64,000 bases of DNA, taken from Acanthaster planci (Eukaryota; Echinodermata; Asteroidea; Valvatida; Acanthasteridae). Below are positions 49,917 to 60,767 of this stretch, one piece after another (positions within the stretch are counted from its first letter, which is position 1; each line of letters opens with the position of its first letter). A model generated the notes under the pieces. The model was not told the DNA's origin and ran no database searches. It was given only the letters and a program-made list of their open reading frames with translations. Made by a program: the position numbers and the translations under genes. Location of the stretch: positions 1,723,633-1,787,632 of the forward strand of contig NW_019091375.1 of NCBI RefSeq assembly GCF_001949145.1. The letters run 5' to 3'.

Positions 49917-52057
49917 ATGACGAAGTCCATCGCCATGTTTCTGCTGGTCATTGGCATAATGGCAGTGGTCGCTATGCCAACCGAAGCCCAAAGGAGGGGA
50001 CGCAAAAACGGCTGCGCGTAAGATTTGTAATCGTCTTCAATACTCTCTTTGCGATATTTAAAAATATAGGGGATGATCATGAATACTTATATCCGAACCT
50101 TTTATTTGAAAATTGCAGTTTACTGTGAAACAGTTGATGGTTGTTTGACTGTTATATATTCTGTGTACGGCCGCAGAGCCTCTCAGTCCGGTGACTCGTC
50201 CAATCGCCCCTCTGGTCAGCAGGCATTATTCATGAATAAGCACTTTCTAAAGAATGCCAGGCTTGTCCGACAACCCAGATTGCAGGTGAAGACCTTGTCG
50301 ATCAGTGACAATTAATGACATAGAATCACATGACAATGAACAGTGGGTGCTACCGCTTTGTCAAAGTGTGGTACACCTTTTTTTGCCACTTTTAGAATGA
50401 GAGCTGGAAATAGAAGAGCCCATTGCAGAAGCAACACATCGTTTATAAAGAGAATCTTAGAGGCACAAAGGCAGGGGTAAGTCACTTCGAGTTATTGAGT
50501 AAACGTATTCTATCTTAAAGTTAATTTTTTTCAATCAATTGGGCTCAATTGAAGACACAAAGAAAAGAAGGGAAAGATCTGAAGATCTGTTTTTAGGAAG
50601 TTGCACCACCTACATGTAGGTAAGCCCTGCACGATGCTGCTCAGCAGAGTAACCCTACGCGAGCCAATTTTCTTTGTGTGTGAGCTTTAGAGTAGTTTTT
50701 ATAAACATCCCAACGCTGGGGGCGGACTCCACCCCTCAAAAGCTCAGCTGTTACATGCCTGGTCTTGTTGGCAAGCACAAACATGTAAAGGAGTCCATTA
50801 GTGCACATGCGAAATTTCAATCAAATATGGCATATGGTTTTTATGTCATGGTGATTTGATGTTGATGATCCGTTGTGCATTGCGACGATGTGCAGGCTTT
50901 GCGTGGGAGCCATCTTGTAGGGAAGTTCTTTTGTTCCACATGGAAACCTCCTTTGTCCACACCCTGTGGAACAAAAGCCAGATTGGAGCCACGGAAACCC
51001 TCTGTTGGAGAAATAATTATGCTGAGGGGGTTCTGCTTCCGGTCCTTTCAGGGTTTGAACAAGCTCGAGTTGTCTGTGGAGGCGAATTTCCCATATGTCG
51101 GGAACAGTGTAGCTTTCCTTGTTATTCCAGAATTACACAATGAGAATCTGACGCCGTTCAGGCGATGTAAAAAAATCATATCAATTAAGGTTTGCTGAGG
51201 ATTTGATCTTTGTTCAGCATAATAACACAATGAAACGACAGACAGTCACCAGTGTCGTTTCAAGCATAAAGATCACCACTGCATAACCCTCTAGTGGCGT
51301 ATCCAGCGGGGGAAGGGGCTGCGTGGGGGGTCACTTTCCCCGCCCCGACCGATTTTATTCGTTGACAAATAAGACATCGTAGGTGAGTAGGACAAAAAGT
51401 AATCGGTATATTCATATTAGCGCCATGACCCATGGCAAAGTAACCATTTGAATTTGTTCTCCCCCAACATCATGTTGAATGAGTCTGCAGCCGCATGTGC
51501 TTTGAGGTTGCCCGCCCTCCCCGCGACACCAAAAGTTATACAGTCGAACCTCGTTAAGAAGAGCATTGTTAATACAAGATTCTGCTTAAGACAATGAAAT
51601 TGTCAGGTCCCAATCCTTTCTTTTTCATTGTTTTCATTCCTGATAATACAGGGTTCCTGTTATACCAAGGTAGTTTGCCAAGTCTGAAGAACCTCTTATT
51701 AACGAGGTTCGACTGTCATGATACGCCGCTGCCCTCTACACTCGCTTCATTTGCTTAACCCCACATTTACGGCTGTTGAGTGATCCCCGCCCTCGCCGAG
51801 AGCTATATGCCCCCAGCACTAGGACAGTCATGCTTGTATCCAGCTATGTTTAGGTGTCACAGGGTTTTGATTTAGCCGCTTGGTCAACTTCAAGTTCTGG
51901 AATTTGTTTCAGTGATGTTGCCCCGGATACACCCGAGGAACGCGACTGGGCAGAACTGGAGGCAGAGCGGCGGGGGAAGGACGCCGACACGGTACAGGAA
52001 AAACTCCGACTCCTCAACGAACTACTCGAGGAGTTGGACCTCTACGACATGAAGTAA
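49917..52057 (+). CDS. Secreted two-cysteine peptide precursor, gene 2 of the cluster (3 coding exons)
   Basis: Coding exons are 49917-50017, 50396-50476 and 51913-52057, with phase-2 GT-AG introns. The product is 108 residues. Residues 1-24 are a signal peptide ending MPTEA, probably cleaved before QRR. A strongly basic stretch (RRGRKNGC) leads to the first Cys at residue 33; the second is at 44 (C-x10-C). SNTSFIKR follows as in gene 1, but exon 2 ends RQG instead of Lys-Arg. The tail (47 residues after the split Gly) is acidic, with the helix LRLLNELLEEL, and ends LYDMK. Exon 3 differs from gene 1 by only six substitutions and loss of two Asn codons; from the shared Ala-Pro-Asp onward the substitutions are silent. 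Exon 1 resembles gene 3 instead. The second intron contains two MITEs. Transcription converges on gene 3. Family and role are not recognised. Confidence 0.82.
50892..51004. mobile_element. MITE, family A copy 3, in intron 2 of gene 2
   Basis: A 113-bp foldback with arms GGCTTTGCGTGGGAGCCATC and, inverted, GAGGGTTTCCGTGGCTCC, each leading to a TTTTGTTCCACA block. It sits inside the second intron of gene 2 and is absent from the corresponding intron of gene 1, so it arrived after the duplication or was lost from the other copy. Confidence 0.8.
51541..51715. mobile_element. Pogo/Tigger-like MITE in intron 2 of gene 2
   Basis: Terminal inverted repeats CAGTCGAACCTCGTTAA on the left and its complement TTAACGAGGTTCGACTG on the right enclose 175 bp. 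CAGT-type ends rich in GAACCTCG are typical of pogo-type elements. The left flank is TA, the expected target; the right flank TC looks like a mutated TA. Confidence 0.8.
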
Positions 52058-52954
52058 AACCCAAGCATCGCCAGCCAGTAATTTTTTTTACCAGTGGAAA
52101 ATGAGGGCGCCCTCTAATATTACTCTCGAGTACTCACTAGCAGGTGGATCCTGTATAAAAGCTGTGTTATGCTTTTCAACGTTTCAGCGCGAGCGAGAAT
52201 TGAGCAAACGACCACTGCTCACCGCTTTTTCAGAATTAGTTTCCATGCTTCCTCAGGTAGGACTTATTTCACTCCAGGGTACAACTTAAGCTTACTAAGT
52301 GAGCAGCATAGTTCAGCTAACGACTTTGCTAGACAACTGTAATCTACAGAACTAGTATCGAATACACCCGAACCGTTATACACAGACCCACTGTACTCGA
52401 TTGCGCTTGAGTAGAATACACAAAGTCGCCACTTTTAAAATCCATAAACAGAATGATGCATCCAGTATTCGAACACTGAGGTATCGGAGATTCCTTGTCA
52501 CACAGGTGCAAACATGACAATGCCCACACGCCAAAGAATGTTTAATGGTTTGTCAGTGGCGTGGAGTAAAGAATACATTGAAGCTTAACATAGATGCTGG
52601 AAAACGTTGGAATGTGAGAAAGTTAATGGTCTGTCTCGAGTAACACGGCTGGGGACGGCATTTGGCATGTTCAACGTATATTGGAAATCAAAGGAAAAAA
52701 AACACTAACAATTTTGACACTAAAATTCAGAACAAGAGGGGTGTGAAAATATCACTCTTGTTGTATGACGGCGGAGGGAAGCACTTCAGTCTATCTTTAA
52801 ACACTGTAAAATAAATAGTGTCTTCATTATATTTTTAATTGTAAATACAGGCAATTTTTTGGTCTGGATTTCTTTAAACTTATAACTCAATTTGGTGATT
52901 TTTTTAAAGAGGTATGGGTGCCATTTTGTTTGATAGAGCAAATGTTATTTACAG

Positions 52955-53221
52955 TCACGCAGTCTACCGCACCTGATTCTGTGTGTGATCCGCGTTGGAC
53001 CCCAGGCCGCAGTGGATTACCTCGCCGTTGTCCAGAATATTCTAGTTGTCTGTTCTGGAAGTTTCGTGTAAGGTGGAATACTGCTAAAGAGTCTATTTTA
53101 AGAAACTTACGTAACGAAAAGAACTTTGTAGAAATTAAGAAATTTGTAGAAGAGTTGTACACTACAAAAGACGGGTTCTGGCAGACAAGAATAGAGAAAA
53201 AAGGGCCAGAGATGCGCACAC
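52955..53221 (+). other. Open stretch that may be an exon or a repeat-derived coding fragment
   Basis: After TTATTTACAG, a possible acceptor at 52954, an open frame of about 90 residues has a protein-like composition (KNFVEIKKFVEELYTTKDGF) and ends in GG|GTATAT where dispersed repeat B begins. I recognise no domain. It could be a captured exon, a fragment of an unknown mobile-element protein, or chance. No partner exon is visible. Confidence 0.2.
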
Positions 53222-53463
53222 ACTGGGTATATCCTTTGTTCTCGTGTACAAAATTCCCACACAACACGGAAAAAATATCAAATCACTGCCATTTAAACCA
53301 AATTCAGTTTCCCGGGTTGAAATTTCGACCGTATGTCCCTTATATAAAACACTTAAATTTGCGACGACTGAATGGCACTTGAAAACTCCTGCTTTTTGTG
53401 TAAATTTGAAATATCTATTTCGTGAAATTCTTGTGGGGTAAGTTTAGTACCCTGTGATCAGAA
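53222..53463 (+). repeat. Dispersed repeat B, copy 2
   Basis: This matches 316-565 in the opposite orientation, from TATATCCTTTGTTCTCGTG to CTTGTGGGGTA and the following TTTAGTACCCTGTGATCA. The hairpin partner is degraded here (GTACCCTGTG). The upstream sequence is not shared, so the left element border lies near 53222. Confidence 0.75.
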
Positions 53464-56232
53464 GCCACAAACCCTGCCGCAGGTCACATGCCCCCTTAAA
53501 TGAAGTGTACGGAAATGATATTTGCACGTCATTCATAATGCGCTTTTTGAGCAAGATTAAGTCTGTTACCACTCATTTGAAAACAAATTGCTGTAATAAT
53601 AACTTTCGCCATGGGTTTTTTGACACCAGAGACAAATCTTTAGGAGAGAGTTACAACCATTTTAGATATTTAAAAAATCATTCTCCATTCGAGTTTAAAA
53701 CCCTTTCTGGGGAGGGGAGAACAAACATTTTGAAATAAGTTGGTTTTGCCACTTTATTTCTAAGAATTCAGAGGAGACTACTGCTTGCATTTCTAACGCC
53801 TGCCCCAAAATCAAATTGGACAAAAAAGGAATGACATCTCGTTTGTGTGAAAGGTCAGCTAAAATGTTGAAGTACTTGAAAAAACTACCTCGTAACTGGG
53901 CACTGTTCTGGTTAAATTGGTCTTTTTCACGGAGTCCCATTAATGCCAACGTAACACTGTCTTTTGTGTAGCCTCTAGACCCTTGGGGTACACAGTTTAC
54001 TCCCGTTAGAAGCGACTTCTCAACGGTCGAGAAGTGAGATGTTGGTGTTATCCGGATCAGGCACGCCAACGTCGCACCCTATTCCATGGCTATACTCCCA
54101 AATAGAAAATTTAATGCGCTTTGCGCTGAACGTGCATTAAGCTCAGTAACATTGACTCAGTTTAAGCTGTAGCCACCGTGCTTTTCTGCTTTAAAGGTGA
54201 CAGATTGTAGATTCTTGATTGAAAAAAAAAGCAATTCTGAAACGTACGTGAAAACATCTAAACGCAAGTTATTGCAATGGAATCGTTTGGGAGACGATTA
54301 GGTGAAAGTCGGTCTTAATTAAAGGTGTTTCTGGTTTGATTGCAGAACTGTTTGAAACGTATTTGTTGTCCTAACCATCTTGTCTAAAACTTGTCAAACC
54401 GTAGAAATGTATGGCATTAAAAATAAGTCTGAAAAAATGGAAATTTGCAATACAAATTAGCTTTTCATCAAACAGCTATGATTGTGTTTTACTGTCCAAT
54501 GCTTCGACTCTGCCCGTGATTGCATGAAATGCAGCAAACTGACGAACATACACGGTACAAAATATTAAGCTTATTTTGTAAAAGAAAGACACTTCGCTAA
54601 CAGTACAGGAAAGTGTAGTAACTAACATGCACAACATTAAATACACATTTAAATGGTTGAGTGCAAACGCTCTCATCATGGCGTCACTCAGGCATCGGCA
54701 AAGTTACTCTGCATTCGCTAAACTAATACCTAGCACGGAACTTCCTTAATCATTTCAAAGCTACTTGAAAGAGTTTTTGATGTGGCTCACGCCACACTGT
54801 GAATACATTGTAAACATATAGGCCTACGTCAGTGTAAGCTTGTGATATCCACAGCTTCATGGGATTCGAGTCAACCACCCGAACCCGGCAGACTCCATGA
54901 GGGATGCTCGCATAAGCTGGAAGTCGTAGATTCGAATCTCATTCGCAGAAGTTTGTGTGTTTTTGTGTTTCATTTTTGTATTTTCTACTGCCTGACTACA
55001 CTGAGACTATATGGTGTGGATACTATTCGTTGGAGAAAAATGAAAAAGCCTGATATAAAAAAGTGAAATCTACCTTTCAAGAAGATTCGTGTAAATTACT
55101 TTCTTTATTACAGGCAAACGCGGCTAACAAACATTATATGCACCAGCATCAGCGCTTAACGAAAATTAAGTCCCACCCCGTAGTGATTTGACCAATCAAA
55201 TGCAAACAGTATCTGTTTGTATCTTCAGTCCTTGCATTGTGAAGGGATGGGTTAAATACCTTCACAGAATTTTGCAGGGGAAGTGCATAATTATGTTGGC
55301 AAGACTTTTGGGAAATCTCAACGGTGTTACGGCGCACGTAATGAGCGTAGACCTGTCCCACTGTTGAAATAGAGGGCGTTTGATTAGCTTCCATACAGCA
55401 TGCAACCTTAACCTGGGGGATGACTGTGTTTTGCTATTTCAAAAAAGTGAAACGATGGCGAGGAGATTTAACCCGAGTGAACTTGTGGAAAATAATCGAA
55501 CGCACCCACAAATAAATTCCTGCAATTACCCCATCCCAGTAAAGCATAGCTGCGCTATCTAAAGCCCGGGCACCGTTCGTGCTCAGTGGGCGGGGATTGT
55601 GGATCGGTTTTGCATCACTCCACGTATGAGCCCGAACAACTATCTACCCCCCTTTCAAAAATAGGAGAGGTTGAAAGATATGGCGCCTTTCTTGTACACT
55701 CTGACGTAAGTCCAAATGGTGACGACCCTCATTAGGAATTCAACGCTGAATAAGACACGACACTGTTCGCTATAACCTGCTGGTCGCAAGTCGAATTCAT
55801 CTGTGTCTGAAACACGGTGAGCGGATTTTTTTCAAGACCAGGAAAGGTACAAAGTACTACCCTTGTTGGATGAAAACGTACTCACGGCGAAAGACTTCAA
55901 TCCATTCTGAATGTAAAAGAAAATATATTTGATTTGTTTTTAATGGCTTATACGGGCATCCGTTTCGACTTGATCTCTTCAAAGCTGTGGCTCGCGTGAA
56001 ATTTCGGGGAAGTACGGATGCACACTTTTTTTTTAGATACATAAATGAAAGCTTATAAATTCCGGCTTGTATAAAGATTGCGTCCATGCCGAAATGTCAA
56101 ATGAGAGGGAAGCCGATGAGGCAAACACTCGCGAGGGAAAGACCTTCCCACGTTGCCGTCAGCCCCGTAGTTACACCCCTGCTTTGGCGGCACAGACCAT
56201 CTGATTTGCTGGGGGTGCGGTACGGGCGCCCT
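53464..56232. other. Between convergent genes 2 and 3, no further gene supported
   Basis: The minus-strand ORF 53695-54069 has no recognisable domain. A B-box-like GATTCGAATCTC lies near 54931. ATTAAA on the minus strand near 55940 could be a poly(A) signal of gene 3, about 290 bases past its stop. Confidence 0.45.
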
Positions 56233-57832
56233 CTACAATCCAGTGTCGTCGTCCTCTGCTTGAAGTTCGGCCAGGAGCTCGCGGAGAAGAAGAATCTTAG
56301 TCCCCAGCTTGTCGTCAGCGCCCTCTCGCGTGGCCAAGTCATCACCGTCTGGCGCTGCGTCTGAAGTTCTGAAGAAAAACAAAAGGTACATACCAGCGTC
56401 AAGATACCAGCCTCATCTGCTTTGATGCTGCGGTTGAGGTTAACGGCTTACATACACCAGGACCTAAAGTGTTGAATCACTGGTCTTAAGACTCAACTGA
56501 TTCTTGGCAATCATTTCTTTTCCGTAGTTGGTCAGCCAGTACATCTACTTTACTGACACGATCATGTAAATAAAGTTATTAAGCAGAGTCGATGTTCTAA
56601 TTGATCAAACAGAGGAAAGGAAAGATTACCAGGGATAGATATTCTTAAACATTATAACGAAACTATTTTTTTGTGGTGAGCAAATATTAAAGTGGGTTGT
56701 GAAGAATTTTCGAACTTCCCAACGACTGAAATGTAATCAATCATTCAGGGAAGACAAGAAAGCTACTTTTGATGTTAGATTCCGCATGGATGTAATACAT
56801 ATTACAGATGTACATCTGTATCATGAGCACCGTCCCCTATATAGTGTCTTATGGGTGTCACCTCCCGCGCTCTTTCAAATTCCCATGGTCGATCAACTCC
56901 ATCCCCCACTAACCATAATGCCCCAATTTTCGATACAAGTAATTTTACGCCACTAGCCTGCTCTGTGATGACATCTTTGCAAACATTGGCTTCCCATACA
57001 ACTAACAGGCAGTGAGGTAATTTTGGTATCTTCAAACACCTGCGATTTCCCTGGAGAAGAGCAAGGGCTTGATTGATACTCACATATTCCTGTACTCCTC
57101 CAAGAGCCGTTTAAAGAAAGACACGTTGCTGTTACAGTAACCAGCCCGCCCGGATCTGGACCTGCGCAACGGACATTCGAGAAAAGCGGTCAGCTGCACT
57201 GTACCAACAGCGCTTGAAAATGGTCAGCCAGGGGCGGTAAAATAACTTGTACAGTTCCGCAAAATGTTGCTCACATCCTTTGCAGGTGCTGTCATTCCTT
57301 GTCTTTTGAAAGAAGGATTTATTTACAAGTCTGCCATAACCATGTCTTTCTTCTTTCGGACATTAATTCATGGAACGACAGGCACCCAAAAACTGAGGCA
57401 AACAGGGGAAGAGAAAAGGAAAAACAAACAAACGAACGAGGGGTACATAGTAACATTATCCTGCTGATCCTTCATCGACTTGACAACCCTGTGTGTCTGA
57501 CAACGTGTCTGATTCGGTTGAAACATTGCAGATTGATAGAAACGGATTGACATCATGTGATGATGACCTCATCAGGTGACAAGTCACGTGACGTTAAGCC
57601 ACCTCTTAAAGCACGATATTCCTGAAGTTTGTAAGCCCAATTGGGTCTTTCAAATTCATACCAAGGGCATACATCAGCAGGTACTGTATACTGGGAGAGT
57701 TAAGAAATATTTAAGAAGATTGAAACCTTACGTGCAGCCCTTTTTGCGCCCTCTTATTCTGGCCTCCGTTGGCATGGCGACCACTGCCATTACGACGACA
57801 ACTAGCAGAAGCAGAGCTACGGCCTTCGTCAT
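56233..57832 (-). CDS. Secreted two-cysteine peptide precursor, gene 3 of the cluster (divergent paralogue, 3 coding exons)
   Basis: On the minus strand the coding exons are 57832-57732, 57161-57084 and 56368-56233, again with phase-2 GT-AG introns. The product is 104 residues. Residues 1-24 are a signal peptide that starts MTK and ends MAVVAMPTEA like gene 2, followed by RIRGRKKGC. The two Cys are spaced C-x9-C, one residue closer than in genes 1 and 2. After the second Cys comes NSNVSFFKR, which keeps the sequon and the Lys-Arg pair. Exon 3 has diverged (TSDAAPDGDD at its start) but keeps its acidity and the helix pattern (ILLLRELLAEL); it ends DDDTGL. That exon length, phase, Cys, sequon and helix all survive at this divergence is the best evidence that the family is real and under selection. 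No expression evidence is available here. Confidence 0.75.
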
Positions 57833-57880
57833 GCTGGCTTGCCTTCTTTAGTGGAGGAATGAGACAACGATCAAGCAAAC
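57833..57880 (-). other. 5' UTR stub of gene 3 behind a candidate splice acceptor
   Basis: On the minus strand CCTCCAG precedes the base at 57880 and is followed by GTTTGC and TTGTCTC, matching gene 2. The position of the upstream non-coding exon is unknown. Confidence 0.5.
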
Positions 57881-60767
57881 CTGGAGGAAAAAGGGGGGCT
57901 CTATTGACAGGAATACTGCATCATTTTCTCCCGACATATTTGCAGTGTTCTAACCCATTTTCCACAAAATTATGGGTCGGGTCCCTCAGCTTCGTGTACG
58001 CCACTGGCTCATTACGGGTGAAGGTCAGTTGACAGGCACAATCAGGTCAGCTGTGACGCGTGAATGCCCGTCTATAAGTTCATCTGAGCGGCCGATCGAA
58101 TGGGTTTTAAGAGCTTTACAACGAAAACCTTGGAGTTGAATTGGTGTAAACAAAACACCATCGGTGTCCACGAAGAAAAGAACCCCACTAATGCTGACCT
58201 ATACGCGAAACCAACGGTGTTAGTATTACACCAACAGTTTGTACACAGCTGCGACTGCACTGCAGCACTGTACCTGCATTTCACAAAGTTGACATGTTCA
58301 CAGGTGTGCACTGCACTTCAAGAAAACTATGGCTTTTGCTGGCTGTTCAAAACCAAGAAGCAACTCGGTTTTTTTCTCGACAAAGAAATACGTACCTTTC
58401 ACCGTGGGACATAATTTTGGGCACATCTGTGGTCCTAATAAAACTGAAACGAACGTAGAGAACCAAAGGGTTTGAAATTTTCCTGGAATTTCCAAAGGCT
58501 AACAAATATTGGGAATATTCCATTGTGACATTGCTTTAAAGTATTTGCTTCATCTTATTTCATCACAGAAAAAATAAAAACCAAGTACATCTTGAAAAAA
58601 TACGCCTTTTTTCCATTAAAAAAACCGCATATTTTTAGTGGAAACTAAGAATGTCACATGTTGTTATATTCAGATTTATTTTTACTTTGAAAAAAAATGT
58701 AGTTGAGCAAGTGATTTTGCTAGAGGAAACGTCACAAGCAGGACTTTTCCAAGATGCTAAACACAATGAGACATTTTATGAGAAGTATTGGCGGAATACA
58801 GTGAGTCGTTGAATTTTTTGGGCCCTTTCGGTTGCAATTCTTTTAAAATGCCACTTGTGCCATCCATCGTACGGGAAACCTGTGCAAAAACTGCCCGAAG
58901 CAATATGTTAGGAAAGCCTCAAAACAGCAACAACACTTGGACAAATGTGACAGGAATATGTATTTCATGAGCAAGACTTAAATGGACGTTGAACAAGAAA
59001 TCTAAGATGAACTAATCAGTAAACAAACAGTTGATCAGTGTAACGTGACCTTCGTTAACTCGAGTTACTGAATTTAGTTGATAAATTATTTGAATTGATA
59101 AATGTACAGACTTAGTGGTAAACAAGACCAAGAAACAAAATACATGATAAGTCAGTTCTCACAGTCGCATATACAACGGACATGTGAATCGAATTCTCGC
59201 GCGGATTATACGACATGCTTATTCTATCTCACTTGTAGGAGCAGTACCATAGTGTAAACACTAGGGCCCTGCCCTCCTGTTCCAATTTTGAATTAAGACG
59301 GATGTGAAAATATCCAGAGCTCGGAACAGTTCCTAAAAGTTCCATTTATTTCCAAAAATTGTGTCGATATGCCTGGTCTGTAATTCTGCGAATATTGCTA
59401 CCCTAAACAAAGTCACTGAAGACTGTGTTTCACACTTGTAGGCCTATTTCAAGTTCTCAACCGAACATTAGTGTGTGCTTTACATAACTCACCGAGTATG
59501 CTACGTCGACAGATTCTGACAAGTGTGAGCCGATGAAATATTCTGAAACTATGCTGCTCCAAAAACGGGTCAGGTGCGCTGCTTAAGTTATATTCTCCAC
59601 GTTGGTCATTATTTTTATCTCAACATCGCATGCCAGATATCAATTTTTTTCTGTGAGAATTCACCGCCACGAACGGTAGGCTACACAGGTACTTCGCATG
59701 ATTTCATGAAGGTAGTCCTGTCGTGTCTGTCTGCAGCGCCCCAAAATGTCACCCGCCCCCACAATGGCCAGCCTAAAGTAAACTTGGCCGGCCTGTTAAC
59801 AGATAAATCGAGGCCTTTGTTAATTATTCACCACTGACATTGGTAAACTGCGACGTTTGGACGTACCTGAGTGCTTCCATATAGCATTGTTATGGCATGA
59901 CAGCGCGTCTCTAGTAAAGCAATGGCAGACGTGAGACCAAACAAAACCTCTCTGTGGCCTAGTTAGAACAGTTCTCAAAAACACATTTGGGGGAGAAAAA
60001 ATTATTGCTCTGTTCCTCATGCGTGGTGGCGTGTGAGCTTTATGTGCATAGCCTCAGCAATTTTACATTGTGGACAGTTGAATGAGTTGCAAAGATCGAT
60101 GGATCATAAAATGACACCGCCAACCTGTTGAAAAAATGTCTGGAAAATATGACTATGGGCGCAGCCCAACCCGTAACCAGCCACGGAGAGGAAAAGAGTT
60201 CGATGGCGAGTGTATCACAGAGTAAACAGTGCACCGAGGCAGTGACTGATTTCAAGCATCTACTCTCGGAAAGGAATTTCTGTTAATCTACGGACAACGA
60301 GGGCCCTGCAAGGGTTTAGGTGCTTGACTTGAGAAAAGTTGGCAAAACATACATCACCGTAGTCGGTTAAGGAGATGCAGATAAATAGTTTTTTTGTCTA
60401 TCAGATCGACCCGTTGGTGCTTCTTCGCATCAACTGCTTCAAGTCCTTTGCTCATTCGCGGTTCTATATCGTACAGCCATTTCGTCACGAGGCACGAGAG
60501 CCCGTTGACTTTATTCACAAGTCAGCCATATTGAGCTGAAAATTTGGATAACCTTTCGGGGAGACCATTACAACAAAAATACAGGGTGTCCACATAAAAA
60601 GTATACTGAGATGAGGATATTACTGTAATCATGATAGCAAAACTACTTTATATATGGGAAAGAGAAATATATCTCTAGAAAGGACAGAATGCCCTCTTTG
60701 CAATGGTGTACAGCTTGTGATGTTATTGAAACAGATGAGTTAACAAACTAGACCGGTGTTGAGGGTA
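57881..60767. other. Upstream of gene 3, no further gene supported
   Basis: The promoter and non-coding first exon of gene 3 are expected at the low end of this stretch. Otherwise only short ORFs, and a mariner-like CAGGGTGTCCACATAAAAAG near 60585. Confidence 0.5.

Noticed and set aside
40920-52050. Homology of the acidic tail to CRH-type hormones
   Set aside because: The resemblance is only a leucine-rich amphipathic helix; charge, position and the cysteines do not fit that family.
56086-56402. ORFs on both strands over exon 3 of gene 3
   Set aside because: The plus-strand frame is antisense; the long minus-strand frame is not the one continued from exon 2 by splice phase.
57576-58032. Plus-strand ORFs over exon 1 of gene 3
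   Set aside because: Antisense of the signal-peptide exon.
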